The position numbers were made by a program, and so were the translations under genes. This document shows, in pieces, positions 37,224 to 51,167 of a stretch of 64,000 bases of DNA (positions are counted from its first letter, which is position 1; each line of letters starts with the position of its first letter). The notes under the pieces were generated by a model. That model did not search any database. It saw only the letters and a program-made list of their open reading frames with translations, and was not told the origin of the DNA. Origin of the DNA: Nymphaea colorata (Eukaryota > Streptophyta > Magnoliopsida > Nymphaeales > Nymphaeaceae); NCBI RefSeq assembly GCF_008831285.2, contig NC_045141.1:15548106-15612105 (forward strand), read 5' to 3'.

Positions 37224-40200
37224 ATGCAGGAGGAGAGGGAGAGAGAGAAGGAGGGAGGGCCTACTGCTTCTGCTCCTACTGCTGCATTGAGTGGCGGAGG
37301 AGGGGGCGGGGCGGCTGCCGCGTCGTCGCCGCCGGTGCAGCAGGGCAGCTGCTGCGGCGAGGAGGGGAGCGAGGAGGAGCTGTCCGTGCTGCCGAGGCAT
37401 ACCAAGGTGGTGGTTACTGGAAACAACCGCACCAAGTCGGTGCTTGTCGGCCTCCAGGGAGTCGTGAAGAAGGCCGTCGGCCTCGGCGGCTGGCATTGGC
37501 TCGTGCGGACCTGATTCCCTCTCTTTTTTTCTTGTTTCCGACTCTTCATGCATGCTTGCGTGCATGCTTGCGCTGTTCCCTTTTCTTCCTTTTTTTTTCT
37601 GCCTTCTCAATTTTTGGGTTTGGGAATTGCTTTTGTTGGAAATTATGTGGTTGTCAATTTCATTTCGTTGTTGGTGTTGTTACGAGTGGTAAGGGAGACA
37701 TTGTATCCAATTGGGTTCAGATTCCATTTTTCTCAATTTTGCTTATTTCTTTTTTGTTCCTTGAATTTCTGACCGCAATTTTCAGTCATCACCTAATTCA
37801 GTAGATTGAGTTCTGTTTTTGTCTTTTCTCTTGTTATTTTACGGACTTTAGTTTGTCTTCGTTTTTGTTCCCTGTAGCAAAATAGCGAAATTTTGACAGT
37901 GTTGGCATTTTTTGTACTTTAATTCTTTTGATATGGTGGTTTGATTATCTTTTAATTGGGGAAAATGCAGTATGTTCGATTTGATCTTGTTTGGGACTTT
38001 GTTTCCTTTGTTTGGTGTTTACTTGCCGAAGCTGGTAACAGCCCAACTTATCGTTTTTATTTATCTTTAATTCGATGCTGGAATATTCTTTCTTTTTTGA
38101 TATTCCTTAAATTAAGGAAAAACAAAATGCAATGGCGTAATTTAAATCCAAAATTTCAATGTAAAATGTCCCATAAAATATATTTTCCTTGGTCATTTCC
38201 GTTTTCTGGATCTATACTTTAAATGCCATCTTCATTTCAAATACTTGTATTTTGGATAAAGCTCATTCTGTCAATTTTTTTTGGGCAGCGAAAATTTTAA
38301 CTTTTTTCTTTCCTCATTTCCTTGTTATTATTTGAACTGGATCTAGCACGGATCCTGAACAGCATTTTTTTCTAAAAAGACGAAATGTCATTTGGGTTTA
38401 GTTATGCACGGACTTAGCTTTCTGTTGGTTGTGTTTTAGTTCGTGATGGTTCTTTGTGCGAATCTATTTTGCCCTTAGGAGTGCTTGTTTTACCTCGGAT
38501 TTTGTCACGATTTTGGTCTCTTGATGCCCGATTTTGTGGTTAAATACATGTGTTGGCTTTCCCTGCAGCATTAGTTTTGCCGGTATTATTTTCATTGGTG
38601 GCATTGTTGTTTTGCGATGGAATTTGGGCAGTTTTGTACTGAAGATGTAGGGATGACCGACTCTCGGTCCACCACGTTGGAAGGTTTTTAGGGGTTTTCA
38701 CTTTTTTTTGTGTGTTTTTGATACTTCTTTTGAAATCTTCTTTTTTGCGTGATTTATGCGATAACATTGTTGTGGTTGGTTCTGTTGAACAACTTACTGA
38801 AATTTGTTGTGGTATTGTCTTTTGGTGGTCCTGACTGAAGGCAGCTTCTCATTCTCCAATCCTGGTTGGAAGTGCGATGTGTCTTGTAGAAAAAGTGTAA
38901 ATTTTGGAGATTTGTTATGTTAGCTTTTACATTTCAGTCTCCCGCTGCTCAAGAATTGTGTATATTTGTCTCTCTGAAACTGATTTTTTTATATGTTGAA
39001 GTTTCTTTCTTTTGTTTCTTTCCCATGATGAATCTGATGGTAGTAGGTGTTAATTCTTCTCTCCTTTCCTCTTTTTTAATTTCTTATGTTTAACTTGTGC
39101 TGATTTTGTCTGAATTTAGTAGGTTCCTTTTCTTTTATGTCAGAACTGCAATGTGGATAACAGTATTTGACTCACTTCTGGGCTAATTTCGTTTTGTTCT
39201 TGCAGGTTCTTACGAATGGGATAGAGGTGAAACTGCAGAGAAATGCTCTTAGCGTGATTGAAGCCCCCACAGGTCATGAAGATGATGATGACATTGAGTG
39301 CGATAATGGTCAATGGCATTGCTCTGATATAGGTGCAGTTTCGTTCTTCATTATTCAGGGAAACTATTTCCTAGCTTTCTATGATCTTCTTGATACGTAA
39401 TCTCATATTAATTGAGATGCTTTTATGTATAAGCTGCCTCCGGTGTCCAGTTATCATGTTTCTCTTTTCTGCTCTCCTACCGATGGTTGTTCCATGAATG
39501 GCTCCAAATACCGTGTAAGCAGCGTTAGGTATAGGGGCTGCTATACAGGTGTTCCTTTTCCTGTGTTTGGTAATGACCTCTAGCTAGTTTTGTTTTTTTG
39601 TACACTGTCGATCCATCTCCCGTCACTGTTTATAGAACTCTGGTTTAGTGCCTTAACAAAGGGCCAATCTTTTTTGGAGGTACAAGAAAAATTAGGCAAT
39701 GATATCACTTTTAAAACTGTGTAAGGGTATGGATAAAAAGAAATGTACTCGAGGTATCTGTCTTCCAATGTCAGTTGTGTTTTTTCCCATCCATATATCT
39801 TGCAGTAATGTTCTGTATGTTGGCAGATTCTGACTTGCTTGTACTTATTCTACTGGATTTGAACATTTTGCTCGAAACATGGCTAACTAGCTTTGTTTTT
39901 CTAAATAATAATTGCTCTTTGTTGATACAATTCAACTCTTACAGCATCTGATGACAATCAAAAGTCTCATAGGCCGAAGCAGAGACACCACAAGTCTGTA
40001 GGATCTGCACATAAGACTATTATCAAATCCAATTCCCTTGATTCTCATTCAAAGGTTTCTGTTTCGCCCTCACGAGGAGGAACGGTAAATCTTCTCGCAC
40101 TGTCCTCACAAAAAATAATAGTTGCATTTCACATATTTCTGATTTGTCTGAAAAAACTGCAGAATGTTGACCTAAGCAAGCTAGAAACAACCGCTCTGTG

Positions 40201-40640
40201 GAGATATTGGAGGCATTTCAATCTCGTGAGTCCCCCGTCCTTTCTTTACCGTGCATCTTCGTACCTGATGCGTAAATTTTTTCCGCTTCACGTGTTTTCA
40301 CGTGATGTGAAGTTGAACTCTGTCCATTGCTGCTTTGACACCAGGTGGATTCAATACCTAATCCCTCGAAGGAACAGCTGATCGATGCTGTACAGAGGCA
40401 TTTTATGTCTCAGGTACGTGTTTTCTCTGCTGATGGAATCTGATTCTTGCTTCTTTATCATTCTTCTTCAGAACTGAAGTTTTCACCTTTGTATGAGTAA
40501 TAGCGAGCAGTAAAACCGCCCTCATTAACTTTCTTCTTGGAACCAATTGCTTGTCTCCATCCTAAAAGCAATTGGACGAGTTGCAGGTCATTGTTGGGTT
40601 CGCGCAGGCGGCGAAGAGGTTGAAGACTGTCTGCAATTAA
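37224..40640 (+). CDS. SAP30-like Sin3/histone deacetylase complex subunit (six exons)
   Basis: Plant SAP30 homologue, the family of Arabidopsis AFR1/AFR2, which links Sin3-like scaffolds to histone deacetylases in the nucleus. Exons: 37224-37502, 39206-39332, 39945-40084, 40163-40225, 40345-40413, 40569-40640, all GT/AG with consistent phases, giving 750 nt and 249 aa. The N-terminus is low-complexity (Glu/Arg, Gly, Ala), then LPRHTKVVVTGNNRTKSVLV begins the conserved core, including KKAVGLGGWHWL. An acidic patch EDDDDIE and a basic linker follow. The C-terminal Sin3-binding region spans about 184-249 (LWRYWRHFNLVDSIPNPSKE, then LQVIVGFAQAAKRLK). The last exon is only 72 nt and its acceptor (CTAAAAG) is weak, but the homology is clear. 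A Met-rich upstream ORF precedes the start. Confidence 0.93.
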
Positions 40641-43600
40641 TCGCTCATTCTAGTAGAGGGCTTCAGTTTTTTCATCAAGTAACGCAAGACTACCGTTCTT
40701 TAATTGGGTATGTGTGGGTTACCTTTGTATCATATAAAAATGTATCTCCCTTTCCCTTCCTTGGTGCCTCTCTTTCCGCTCAGGTGTTTGCAGATGTGGT
40801 GGTAGTGTTGTCCATGCCTGTAATATATCTTATTATATATAAGATCGATATGTTCTCGTAGACTTTCAACTTCAATGATGGTGGTGTTTGAAGATTGAAT
40901 CAAACCGATTCCTCGGCCATTCAATCCTGTGACCGCAATCTGTTCTGAATTTGACGTCACCATCTGAATTGTTCAAATGTGTATACGTTGTTGCAGTGCA
41001 AGAGCTGAACACCAGAGGAGATGGCCGTTTCTACTTTCTACTCTCCTTTGTCTTTTTCACCTTTTCGACGAAAGGGAAAGGGAGATTTATTTACCTTCGT
41101 CTCAGTACTTTTCATTTTTCACCTGTGAAGGCTCTCTTCTTTCGACCTTTTGTTGCTATCTTAAAGGTGGCACGTGAAAGAATGTGGTAATTCATAAATG
41201 CATGACCGTGCATAGACACGTCTCCATGCTGACACAGACCCCTCTCCCATTAAATAAATAGAATGTGGCCATTGAATCCTGCGTGGTTGCTTTCAATGTG
41301 AAACAGAAAATTATGGTGACAGTGCCGCAACCGCAGCAGCTTCTGTCTTTAATTAATTCGCTTGCTGCTGTTGCTGCACCTCTTCTTCTGAATTTTTGAT
41401 TCTTGCGTACATGGATGTCCATGGGATTTGCTTCACTTTCAGTTTTACGTCTAAGTGGGAGGAAGAAAAAACAAGGAAAAAGTTGCTTCCCCTTTGTCTG
41501 ATGCCAGTGCACTTTTTTGGGACCTGAATTATCGAGATGCCTTTGTTTTGCTTTCTTCCCCCAATATTCTTCTTGTACCTTGTGCACCATTCACAGGTTC
41601 TTCGCTGTTTCTATTCAAATCGCTTCTAGTCAGTCCTGCTAATTTTGTCGTTGAAAATGGCAACAGTTCAAATCCTTGTGCTAATTTTGTCATTCAATAT
41701 GGTTATAGTTCAAAGAATATAAATATAGAACTCAAAGGCATATTGTGGCTGGTTTAGAGTGGTGTTTTAGAAGGTGCTTGGTTGATTTGATTCCTATATA
41801 TGCTATTCTGCTGAACTGTAAACGATGAAATTACAAAGGGTGTTTTACACTTCACCCAGGTACCGATGCAGCTAATTGGCATCTAATATGAAAAAATGAG
41901 GGACCTTCTTGCGTTTTTTTTTTGTTTTTGAGCGGTGGGTGGGACTGAAAGTATCTAAAAAGAAAGAGGTAAATAGTTTTCGCTGATGATAAGTATCCTT
42001 TCACAAGCAGACAACATGGCTATTAAGCTAGCCATGACTTATCAATGCCATAAAATTAGAACAGATCAGTAAAAAAAAGAAAATAATGAACAACGTGTGA
42101 AAGCATGGCGTCGTGAACCAAATCGATGAATGTATTTGTCTTAAAAAAGTACAAAATATCAGGGTACAGCTAGTCAAGATTGTTGGATTTGTGGACCACA
42201 ACTAAGCAGAGGCTAGTTTATCATTTATCTACAGAGGGTGAGATAAGTTCTGGAGAGGAAGAGGACCTCTTTTTCTTACTTCCCTTTTTGATAAGAAACA
42301 AACTGTGGTTGGTATACTCTGTGTCTGCTATCAGTTTGACAATCTTGGTTGAGACCATCTTGAAGGGACTCCCCAACAAATGTAAAGGCGCAATAAATTG
42401 GGTCAGTTCCCGACCAGACCACTTTCATGATGTTGAAACCAGTTGAACAATAAGTGGTTGGCTGTCACCGAAAAAAAAAGGGAAAATTCAAGCGATTCGA
42501 AAAAGTTCAAATTGTTGAAAAATTCTATGTCTATGGCAATTGCAACAAAATCCAATAAATTTCTTGGGATTTTCTTTTCTTTCTATGTCTATTCTGGGAT
42601 TTCTCAGTAAAAATGTTCCAATGCCCTTTGCTTTTGGTTCACATGGATTGGTAGGAGGTTTTATGGCACTGGTGACCCGATTCCCAGCGACAAGATATGG
42701 AGAGAAAAGGACATCGGGATGTTTGTCCTTACCATAAGGCTGAAGTTGTGGGGTGACTTTTGTCCTGTGAGAGTGGGACGATATCCAAGACAATTTAGTA
42801 GGAAAATAACTTTATTATAAGACATCGGGATGTCTTTTTTTAGAAAAATATGTGATTTCCTGTCACCAAAGAAAAAAAAAATCAATATCTACCACAAGGA
42901 GTTGAGTGGGAGCTTCGGTTGACGGGCAATGACTGAAGTCTGATGTGAAGGCCTTGCATGTCTTAGAAGATTGGGAGAAAACCTAAGAGTGGGTTTGATT
43001 CCCTTCAAGATGAGCATGAGAATTATCCCACGCTTGACGTAGAGCCTGAGCTCTCTCTTCCTTTTGTCCCACGATCCAAAGTTGTATTAGTGTTTGGCAT
43101 GGTCTCAATATATGCTCTCATCCTATATGATACTGAGGTATAGCGCCCACGAGAATTAAACTGATGATGTTTGCTATCCACATTATCTATGTCTTGCCCA
43201 TCAGGCAGGGTAGGCATTTTAGTACCCTGGATATGAAATTCCAAGGTCGGATCTGGCGTGAGTTTACGCTAAATGCATTGATCTCCTAAACTCTACATTT
43301 CAAAGATAATTGCCGAAATCTATCTGACAGGATCTCAAATCCCCTGTAATCGGAGGTTAAAACTGTTACCAGAACCAGGGATCTAAGTCAGGAGAGCACT
43401 CAAGCTACAGTAGGTCGAGTCTAAGAAGACGCCCATTACTTGGATTTGGCCCTTTAATATATTTTGAAGGGAAAAATGGAAAGCATGGCCTTTAATTGAA
43501 AGCACCACAAAAGCCGATCCATTTCATAGAATTGCAAGTAAAAATTAGATCGAAGAAAGAGAATTTTCCCTTGTTGGAAAGGGAATTTCGATTGAAATGC

Positions 43601-46600
43601 GCATCCCATTTGGATTTGGGTGTTATCTATAAAGTGCCCCTTGAACTTCATACACTGTTAAATAATGGCAAGTCCTTGTGCATAGCAGTGACCAGAAACA
43701 AAGTTGAACGGAACTTGGATTTGAAATTAAAACTGCTTAGTTGGTTTCGTCTTTCCAAATCCTCTAATGGTATCAGGCAGAATAAGATTTGTGAAATTTC
43801 AAACAATATGACTTTGCGTCTTTCTGTCTTAGATAAATTTGACAAGATAGAAAAACAGGCAAATGTCTCAGCATTAGAAGATATGATCTCGAAGGGGTTG
43901 GTCTCAACAAAATTTATCGTTGAAGAAGATGATGATAAGTTCAATGTTTTTGAATGATTTATGTTTCTTACCATGGATCAATTATGGTGCTGTTAAAAAT
44001 CAAGTTTTGCATCGAATCTGTGAGGAGAAAGGTTGCGGAAATTTGCTGAATCGATGGGAATCATTCGTGGAAGGGATTGAGATGAACATTTATACTTTGA
44101 AGTAGAGAAAGAATATCCAGAAATATAAAACCATAAAATTGTCTTTGTCATTTTCGGAAGATGATTCTTCCATAAAACTGGAAAGTTCAAAGGTTAAAGC
44201 ACAGTGTCAGAGTTGGGACTTGATCTACACCCTTTACAGTTCCGCTCTTATCAGACTGCTACAATGATGACTAATGACGTCCGTCATGCAGGCAAATGGC
44301 GATGTTGTTCATTATCTCGATTCATGCTTCTTGCAAGACTGACTAAAAGAGATCAGTTTCGAACTGTATTTTGTTAAATCACCTTAAGTAGTGCGTTTTT
44401 GGAGTTGGTACAAGTTGAGAATGAAGATTGTGGAAAAAGACACTTTCGCTAAGCATAAGAAATTGTTTACTGTATTTATTTAACTTTCCTGTTGTTGGTA
44501 TGTTTTCATTTTTCTAGAGAAATAGTTGTAAAGGGGATGATATTGGTGACGCAGACTGGTGAAAATAATTGAGGAGAAGACCAGTAACTTCCAAGAGATA
44601 ACCTGCTTGATGACACCTTGTTGTAGGTCATGACAGGGATGATGACAAACAATGTGAATAGGACATCTTCGTTGTATAGGTGTAGGAAAGAAGAATAAAG
44701 GACAAGAAAACATGGTCAGAAAATGGTGGGTCGTCAGAAGAAATGGGGTCGATCAGAAGATATTATCAGTACTATTGGAGGTCACATGGAAACTTTGATT
44801 GATTCAGACTTCAGAGATTAAAAAAAACAGGAAAAGAAAGAAAAAAGAGGAAGAAAGAAAAGAAAATAGTTGCTTAAATAAAATGGAGTTCAAGTTTACT
44901 TTCAAGACCTCAGGGGAAAAAAGTCGCAGTTTTCCCCATATATAACCCCTTTGCATGCACCTTGTTACTGGAAAAATTTTGAGGATTTATTATGCAATTG
45001 CATGATTTGTAAATAAAGAGCTTTCTTTTTCCTATAATTTTGTGATGCAATAGCATGATTTCCTAATAACAAATCCAATCACAATCTCGTTCAACTACCT
45101 GGGAGACTGCAACCAATCTAAGCCAATATGGACATCAATTTGGATCACGAATAGCATATGCAATCCAACCATGTAATCCATTTAAATATTTATAAGAGCA
45201 CAATCAAGTTTGATTGAATAATTCTTTGTTCTTTCTTATTGAATGGTAGGAGGCCTCAACTCGCAGCACCGCTCCATTGGAAGTTTGGATTGAACGATAG
45301 AAACACTTGAGTTTCTCTCTTTCTTTTAACCCATTTGTTTTATATGTAATTTAGGTGATTAAATGAAAGAAATCAAAACTTAAGCATGTTTTTATTACTC
45401 TTTTTGAAACTTGAGCATGTTTTTGTAAAATTTTTTAATTGGTTTCTTAGAACTAATTCTATTCTGAACACAACTTTACACCTTCGGGAATGATCCCCAT
45501 GTCCTAACCAATTTCGAATTCAGGTTGTTCCCCTATTCTAAATTTTTGCTCATTCTTTTTGTGAGCAGATCTAAGATCGAGTCCAAGTAGTTACAACTAA
45601 TGCTTCAAATTTACCTTGTAAATGCAATTGCATCTATCAGGTAAACCTCTCACTGTCCAATCATTCCTTTTACTAGAGTCAAGTAGATTGCTAAAGGTGT
45701 TTTTTTGTAGTTCTGATTTCATATGGAGTTACTCAATTAGTAAGTTTGAATGGGAAAGAAAGCAGCCAAGAATGTGTAAAGTAAATTTCGGTTCAATATG
45801 TCATCATAAGGGGCTGCTTAGCATTAGAACAACATGTGGGTGTTCCATGAATCTGCCCTCAACCCTTCTCTAGTGACATGAAATAAGTTTCCTATATGCG
45901 ATTCTACGTCTAAATATTGGCACTGCCATATGAACATTGCTGGAAGGAGAGAGGGCTATCTGTAAAATCGCTAAATTGTTTTCTGCTACTTTTAATTGGA
46001 GGAAAGATCAAAACTTTGATGGTTTCATCATACATGATTGAGTTGCAAAAACTTCTAGATAGTATCCTCCACCGGAACAGAATCCTTTCTGGTTAAAGAA
46101 TCTCTTTCTAGTTGCTCTGAAACAATTAGGAGACTCTATGAAAGAAATATGAGTTCTACTTCTAGTGGCAACATGGTATTGAGTGGTGGTCCCACTTATG
46201 GGGGTCAAATCAATACGTTCTAAGAAGAAAGTGGCTGGTGTATTAGGCAGCTCTCTATTCAGTGCTATGCAAGGTTCCTTGGTAACCTCTAGTTTGATCA
46301 GAGAAACTAAGAGATTTAGGGTTTTAGTTCCCTCATTTTATCTAAGGATTGAAGTCTTTAGTGGTCAGATTGTCTTCTAATTTGATCTTTATAGTTTTCA
46401 TTTTCTTAAGCATTTTTTAGCCCAAACTCTTAACTTTTCTGTAAATAAAATTATGGGAAACAAGCATGTCCTAATAAAATTATGGGAAACAAGCATGTCC
46501 TTGGGTTGTGCATACGCACTATCGAAATTCTTCCTTTGGTGTATCTTTACTGCCTCAGAGACTGGATTATTAATTTATGATCAGCTTCTACTTCAAGACA

Positions 46601-49498
46601 TGGTTTTTGTCTTTGAATTTTCGCAGTTTATGCATGGCATGCTCATCGGTAAGAATCTAAGCCTGCGTTTACACTGGAATGTGTGATGCTCTGTTTAATT
46701 AAACTGTTCAATTCCAATCCCAATATTTGACTTGACTTACCCACTGCTCAGATCGACAATTGGTTAGTGCAACTGTTGCGCAAACTTTTTAAATGCTTAG
46801 TTGGAAGTGAGTGTCCATTAATGTTTTCAACAGGCTCATTTTGACAGCAATGAAATAAATATATTCATTGTTGCAGGATTTTGTACCAAGATAAGCACCT
46901 AGGAGCAATAAATATTTGTTGTTTCTTCACTTTTTCCATCCATACACATTGTAAATTCCGTTAGAGATGCACAACCTGTCTCTTCATCAGACTTAAATGT
47001 TTTATTCTTGAGAAAAGTGGCCATTATTCTCGCCTTTGATAACAAAAGTAGTTTACTGTACCAAGTAGGCGCTTGCTTCATGTTGTAAATATTCCCACCC
47101 AATATTCTCTTTCAACATGAACTTGATCTTATCAATGTTTCTCTGGCATATATATCCACAAAAAAGAGTCAAAAAGTTTAGCCATCTAAGAGAGTTAAAA
47201 ACTTTTTAAAAGTTAAAACAACACATTTATGACATGGTACATATATGGAATAATTGTTCTTGTTTTGTTTTTCTTTGACGGTTGATCTCCAAACACCAAG
47301 TCTGACAAGGATAACACCACGAGAAAGCTCAGGAAACACAATGGCGGGTATAAGATTTGATCCAAAGTTGACATCCATTACATTCCCCTCGTATTACCTG
47401 CCCTACCGACACAGCTCTGGATCCTTGAGGCAAGACGAAAGGCGGTGCTTCGGACGGTGGGACAACCCTCTTGTTTACCCGAAAGTAGAATGTTTGCTTT
47501 CATAACGAAGATAAATAAGAGATGAAAGCATCTCAAGCCCATGCAAACAAAAGCAGATGTCTAACAAAACTTTATAGTCTAACCAACCAAAAAACTTTAG
47601 CATATACGTCGCTTCAGTTAGAGCACAAATTTAGTAAAGATTGGGTTGAAATGTCATTCATTTGACAAAATCCTATTCTTCCACTGGCATTGATGGTAAA
47701 AATAATCTTCTAGCATCAGATATTATTCCTTGAGGAATATGATTTTCGTTTGTGGAGCGTGGATGGTTATATTTCTTTTATCTTCTTGAGATTGAAGCTT
47801 CATGGTCGTTCTACTTTAGCTTTATACCTTTTCCCTCCTCTGAATTTCTCATCTCGAGCAATGGTTTTTTTCTTTTTTTGGTTATGATTATCTGGTTTGG
47901 GCAATGGTGGGGCTACAGGAATATGGCAACCAAGGATTTCTCTCGCTTTCATGGTGCCCATTCCATGGCCAACATCATTGGAATCTTAGTGGCGTTCTTG
48001 CATCTGATGATGCAAGCAACTTTCTCGTCTTTCAACCGACTGTGTCATTGAACTGATGTGACTGCCCACCATCCAAAGATTAAAGATTTGGATGGTGAAT
48101 CTGCAACCAATAATAACGATCCGTCACTACTCACTAGCCAATAATTGTCCATTGTTAATGGCATAGTTTTTGCCATGACGCATGGTGGAGGCCCCAGCCA
48201 TAGAGAATTTCTTCTCTGTTGGTGGTGGCTTTGTTTGGGAGCTTGGGACTGTGCTCTTGGTCATAAGAAGGCCCTATCAGGTCTTGCCGGTCGCGAAAAA
48301 AGTCTCGATCTAATTGCTAATCATGCTCGTAATTAGATTCGGCATGAGATGTATTTTATCCTACCTACCTTTTAAAGAAGAGCCGAAGTTTCGATCTAAC
48401 CCTTTGCGAGGGTACATGGCTTACTTGTGGTATTTTGGGGTGCGGCTCTCACCATGCATCAACTTGCACATTAGTAGCTCTTCTTTTACAATACAAAAAG
48501 TAAACTTTTCGGGGATTTGAAACGGTAATTGGCCGCCTACTAACTCCTACCCCAAGTGTTGCACCAATTCCCTTAGGATTCACCAGAATTAGTTAGATTC
48601 AGCGAACTAGCATCATAATTGATGTAAGTCTAATGGGTATTTGAATCTGATTACTTTGATCACGGGCTGAGTTCAAGTCAAGTTTAGAAATTGACTGGAG
48701 TCTCAAACCTGACACTTGTTAACCACCAGGAAGCCTAATCCTTTTTTTCTATCTTTGTGTTAATATTGTGAAACAGTGGCAGAGCCACACATAGGCTGGT
48801 GTGGGCAGTTGCCCACACCAGCTTCTCAATTTTTTTTTTTTTTTACATTAAGATTGTCTAACGTTTACTTTGTTATACATATAAGTGCCTCTTCAAGTAT
48901 GAAAACTTGTGAATCAGTGTTCCTCCAGAAATTTTTTTTAGCTTCGCCACTGTTTGAGTCTTCACTTGTTGTGAGCTTAGAGCCTAATGAGACATGCATA
49001 GCTTGAGTTGCACTCGTTTGCTTGAGCTATATGTTGATTTAAACTTGACTAGCTTATTAAACAAGTTGAACTCAAGTTACATTGAACAGCCCTAATTACA
49101 TCACAGATGTTTGGGTTTGATTTTTTTTTCATTTTTCCCAGTCTAAACCAAATCCAACTCATGCATCATTAGCCGCTACTTCCATAATAGTCCAATCTGG
49201 TAATGTTCCATGACCAAAATCACAATCTTATCCAAGCTCGGCATTCCTGGTTGGGATCACTTCAATAGTTCACATATCATTTGACACCCCGTTTGAATTT
49301 AAATCTCATTGCTTGGAATCCAATAAACAATCGAATCCAATACAGCATCTTTATTAGACCAACATCCAATCTGGACAGCACTCCAGCTAGACTATTGTTG
49401 CATCTAAAAATTCAAATAGATCCATTTTACTTCATACATTTCAATTCAAATTCAATTGTGAACCTAATTAGGAAATGTATGATGGGTCGGATTCAGTA
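40641..49498. other. Gene-poor region downstream of the SAP30-like gene
   Basis: It starts with the SAP30-like 3' UTR. I found no recognisable gene. Visible items: a 29-bp-period duplication (about 46446-46500), an unexplained 153-codon open frame without an early ATG (43496-43957), a CAGTGGCAGAGCC-type MITE (48774-48952) and a decayed CTTGAG/CTCG repeat ending in GAACAGCCCTA (about 48960-49095), the last resembling a hAT terminal repeat. Other ORFs are short, overlap on both strands and lack domains. Confidence 0.5.
48774..48952. mobile_element. MITE of the CAGTGGCGGAGCC family
   Basis: It begins CAGTGGCAGAGCC and ends GCTTCGCCACTG, imperfect inverted repeats of each other. A short inverted repeat lies near the left end (GGTGTGGGCAGTTGCCCACACC). 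It has no coding capacity. Target duplications were not found. Confidence 0.7.
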
Positions 49499-49503
49499 TT
49501 TAA

Positions 49504-49968
49504 TGTAACGACTCGACTCACTATCATACCGAACTCGGATCCCTGGTCCAATGGATCCTAACTCACTCTTTTAACTGTTTTGGTTTGAACAAAAAAAGGA
49601 CTAAGAACTAGGACAACCAACTGTTTAACAACGTCTTTACAAGTCTTTCAAGATTCCTCACAATTTTAGATACAGGACCAAACTTTTAAGGTGTTATAAT
49701 CTACCCTCCTTAAGGCATATAGGCTATTGCATGTGAAACCCTAAATCTGAGTAGTGAACTGGTTTTGATACCATTGTAACGACCCGACTCACTTCCATAT
49801 TGGGTTCGAACCTCTTATTTGACAGATCTCAACCCACTACCTAACAGTTTGGTTTTTAGTTCAAAAAAAAGTTAACAACTAAGACCACCAACTATTTAAC
49901 AACCTCTTTTTATAAATCCAGCAAGATTTCTCACAATCTTAGATATAAGAATCTTTTGAGGTATTACA
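49504..49968 (-). mobile_element. TRIM-type miniature LTR retrotransposon, complete
   Basis: Two diverged direct repeats starting TGTAACGAC: 49504-49699 and 49775-49968. Both have TG at the left; the right end is CA in one and TA in the other. On the minus strand a primer-binding site TGGTATCAAAACC (complement of 49761-49773) lies one base inside the upstream LTR and matches the initiator-tRNA-Met site of plant LTR elements with two changes. A polypurine tract AAGGAGGGTAG (complement of 49701-49711) lies just before the other LTR. The 5-bp target duplication TTTAA is perfect (49499-49503 and 49969-49973). The internal region is only about 75 bp and noncoding, so the element must use proteins of other retrotransposons. 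The LTRs are clearly diverged, so the insertion is old. Confidence 0.92.
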
Positions 49969-51132
49969 TTTAACATCCGTTTGAAATCTGATTCACTTAT
50001 GTTCCCCACCAAAAGGGCCCCTACTAGTTTGGAGGGTTCTGAATGGATTTTCCATTAGCAAATACGTGTTGTACACAAAGCAATAAGCCCCATTCTTCTT
50101 GGTTTTTTATGTTGCTTGCTCCTTTACGTAAAGGAAAAGCATAGTGGTTGTGATATGAACCAAATAATTGGTACTTTACTACAAAATGTGCATTTGATGC
50201 TAAACGTCAAAGCTGATGGACGGTGCTGAATGGACTAAATTGGTTTATTTGGAAAGATTGGTTTCGTGTTCAATGTGCGAGTCTCAATCAGTAGCTTTCG
50301 TCTTCGTCACTTCCTCCTTAAAATAAGTACATTTGGGTGCAGGAACTAAACAACAATCTGCTTCAAAAGCAGAAGGTTTGAACTGCATTTTTTTGTGATA
50401 TTATATGTTTAGACCAGCTTAGGCTAATGCCATTAAATACGCATGGAAACATGTACATGATATCCCATAAATGTGATTTCTAGGGTTCATTCAGAAGGAA
50501 CTCAGACTTTTATTTCCCTAAATTATAACAATGTGTTTCGTATTAAAAGGAAAAACTTTCACAAAGCAGCCCCTGGACCCTAGGAGATGAGAGAAATGGA
50601 GGTACGGTGCTTCGCCATTCACTTGGGCAGTGGAATTAATCTCACCTAGAAAAAAAAAATGAATGACGTAAAATGAATTGCACCAACAGCACTCCTGAGA
50701 TTGAACTGATTAGTAATGAACAACCAAAAAACTCGAATTTCACAGCTTCTTAATTTTAAAATAAAAAATTTATGTGATTCCTAACAGGAAATAAGGTATT
50801 TATGATGTGCTATATGAGGGGGCTAGTAGTGATAGTTAGTTCAACTTATACATCTTATTGCTAGTGAATGATAGGCTCCACACTGACTTTTATTTCCATT
50901 TGGAAACTCTAATTTAAAAGTTTGTGGGAAAGTCGTTTTGGGTGCTTGTCATTTTCTCTCTTTGCTTTTTATGTGCTTAGGTTGTCCTTAATTCGTTACT
51001 TATAAAAGAAGGATTAGTAAAATATCCAAGATTAACGGGAATCCAATAAGATGTATGTGTGAACACTTGAGAGAGAGAGAGAGACGCACACCATGTCCCT
51101 TAAACCGCATTAACAACCTGTTTGATTGGAGG

Positions 51133-51167
51133 GAGAGAGAGAGGGAGAGGGAGAGGGAGAGGGAGAG
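51133..51167. repeat. GAGGGA simple repeat
   Basis: Purine-only GAGA and GGGAGA units on the plus strand, flanked by further GA runs at 51070-51082. Confidence 0.9.

Noticed and set aside
36854-37549. His-rich minus-strand ORF of 231 aa
   Set aside because: Antisense of the SAP30-like first exon and of its GAT repeat; the His runs come from the trinucleotide tract.
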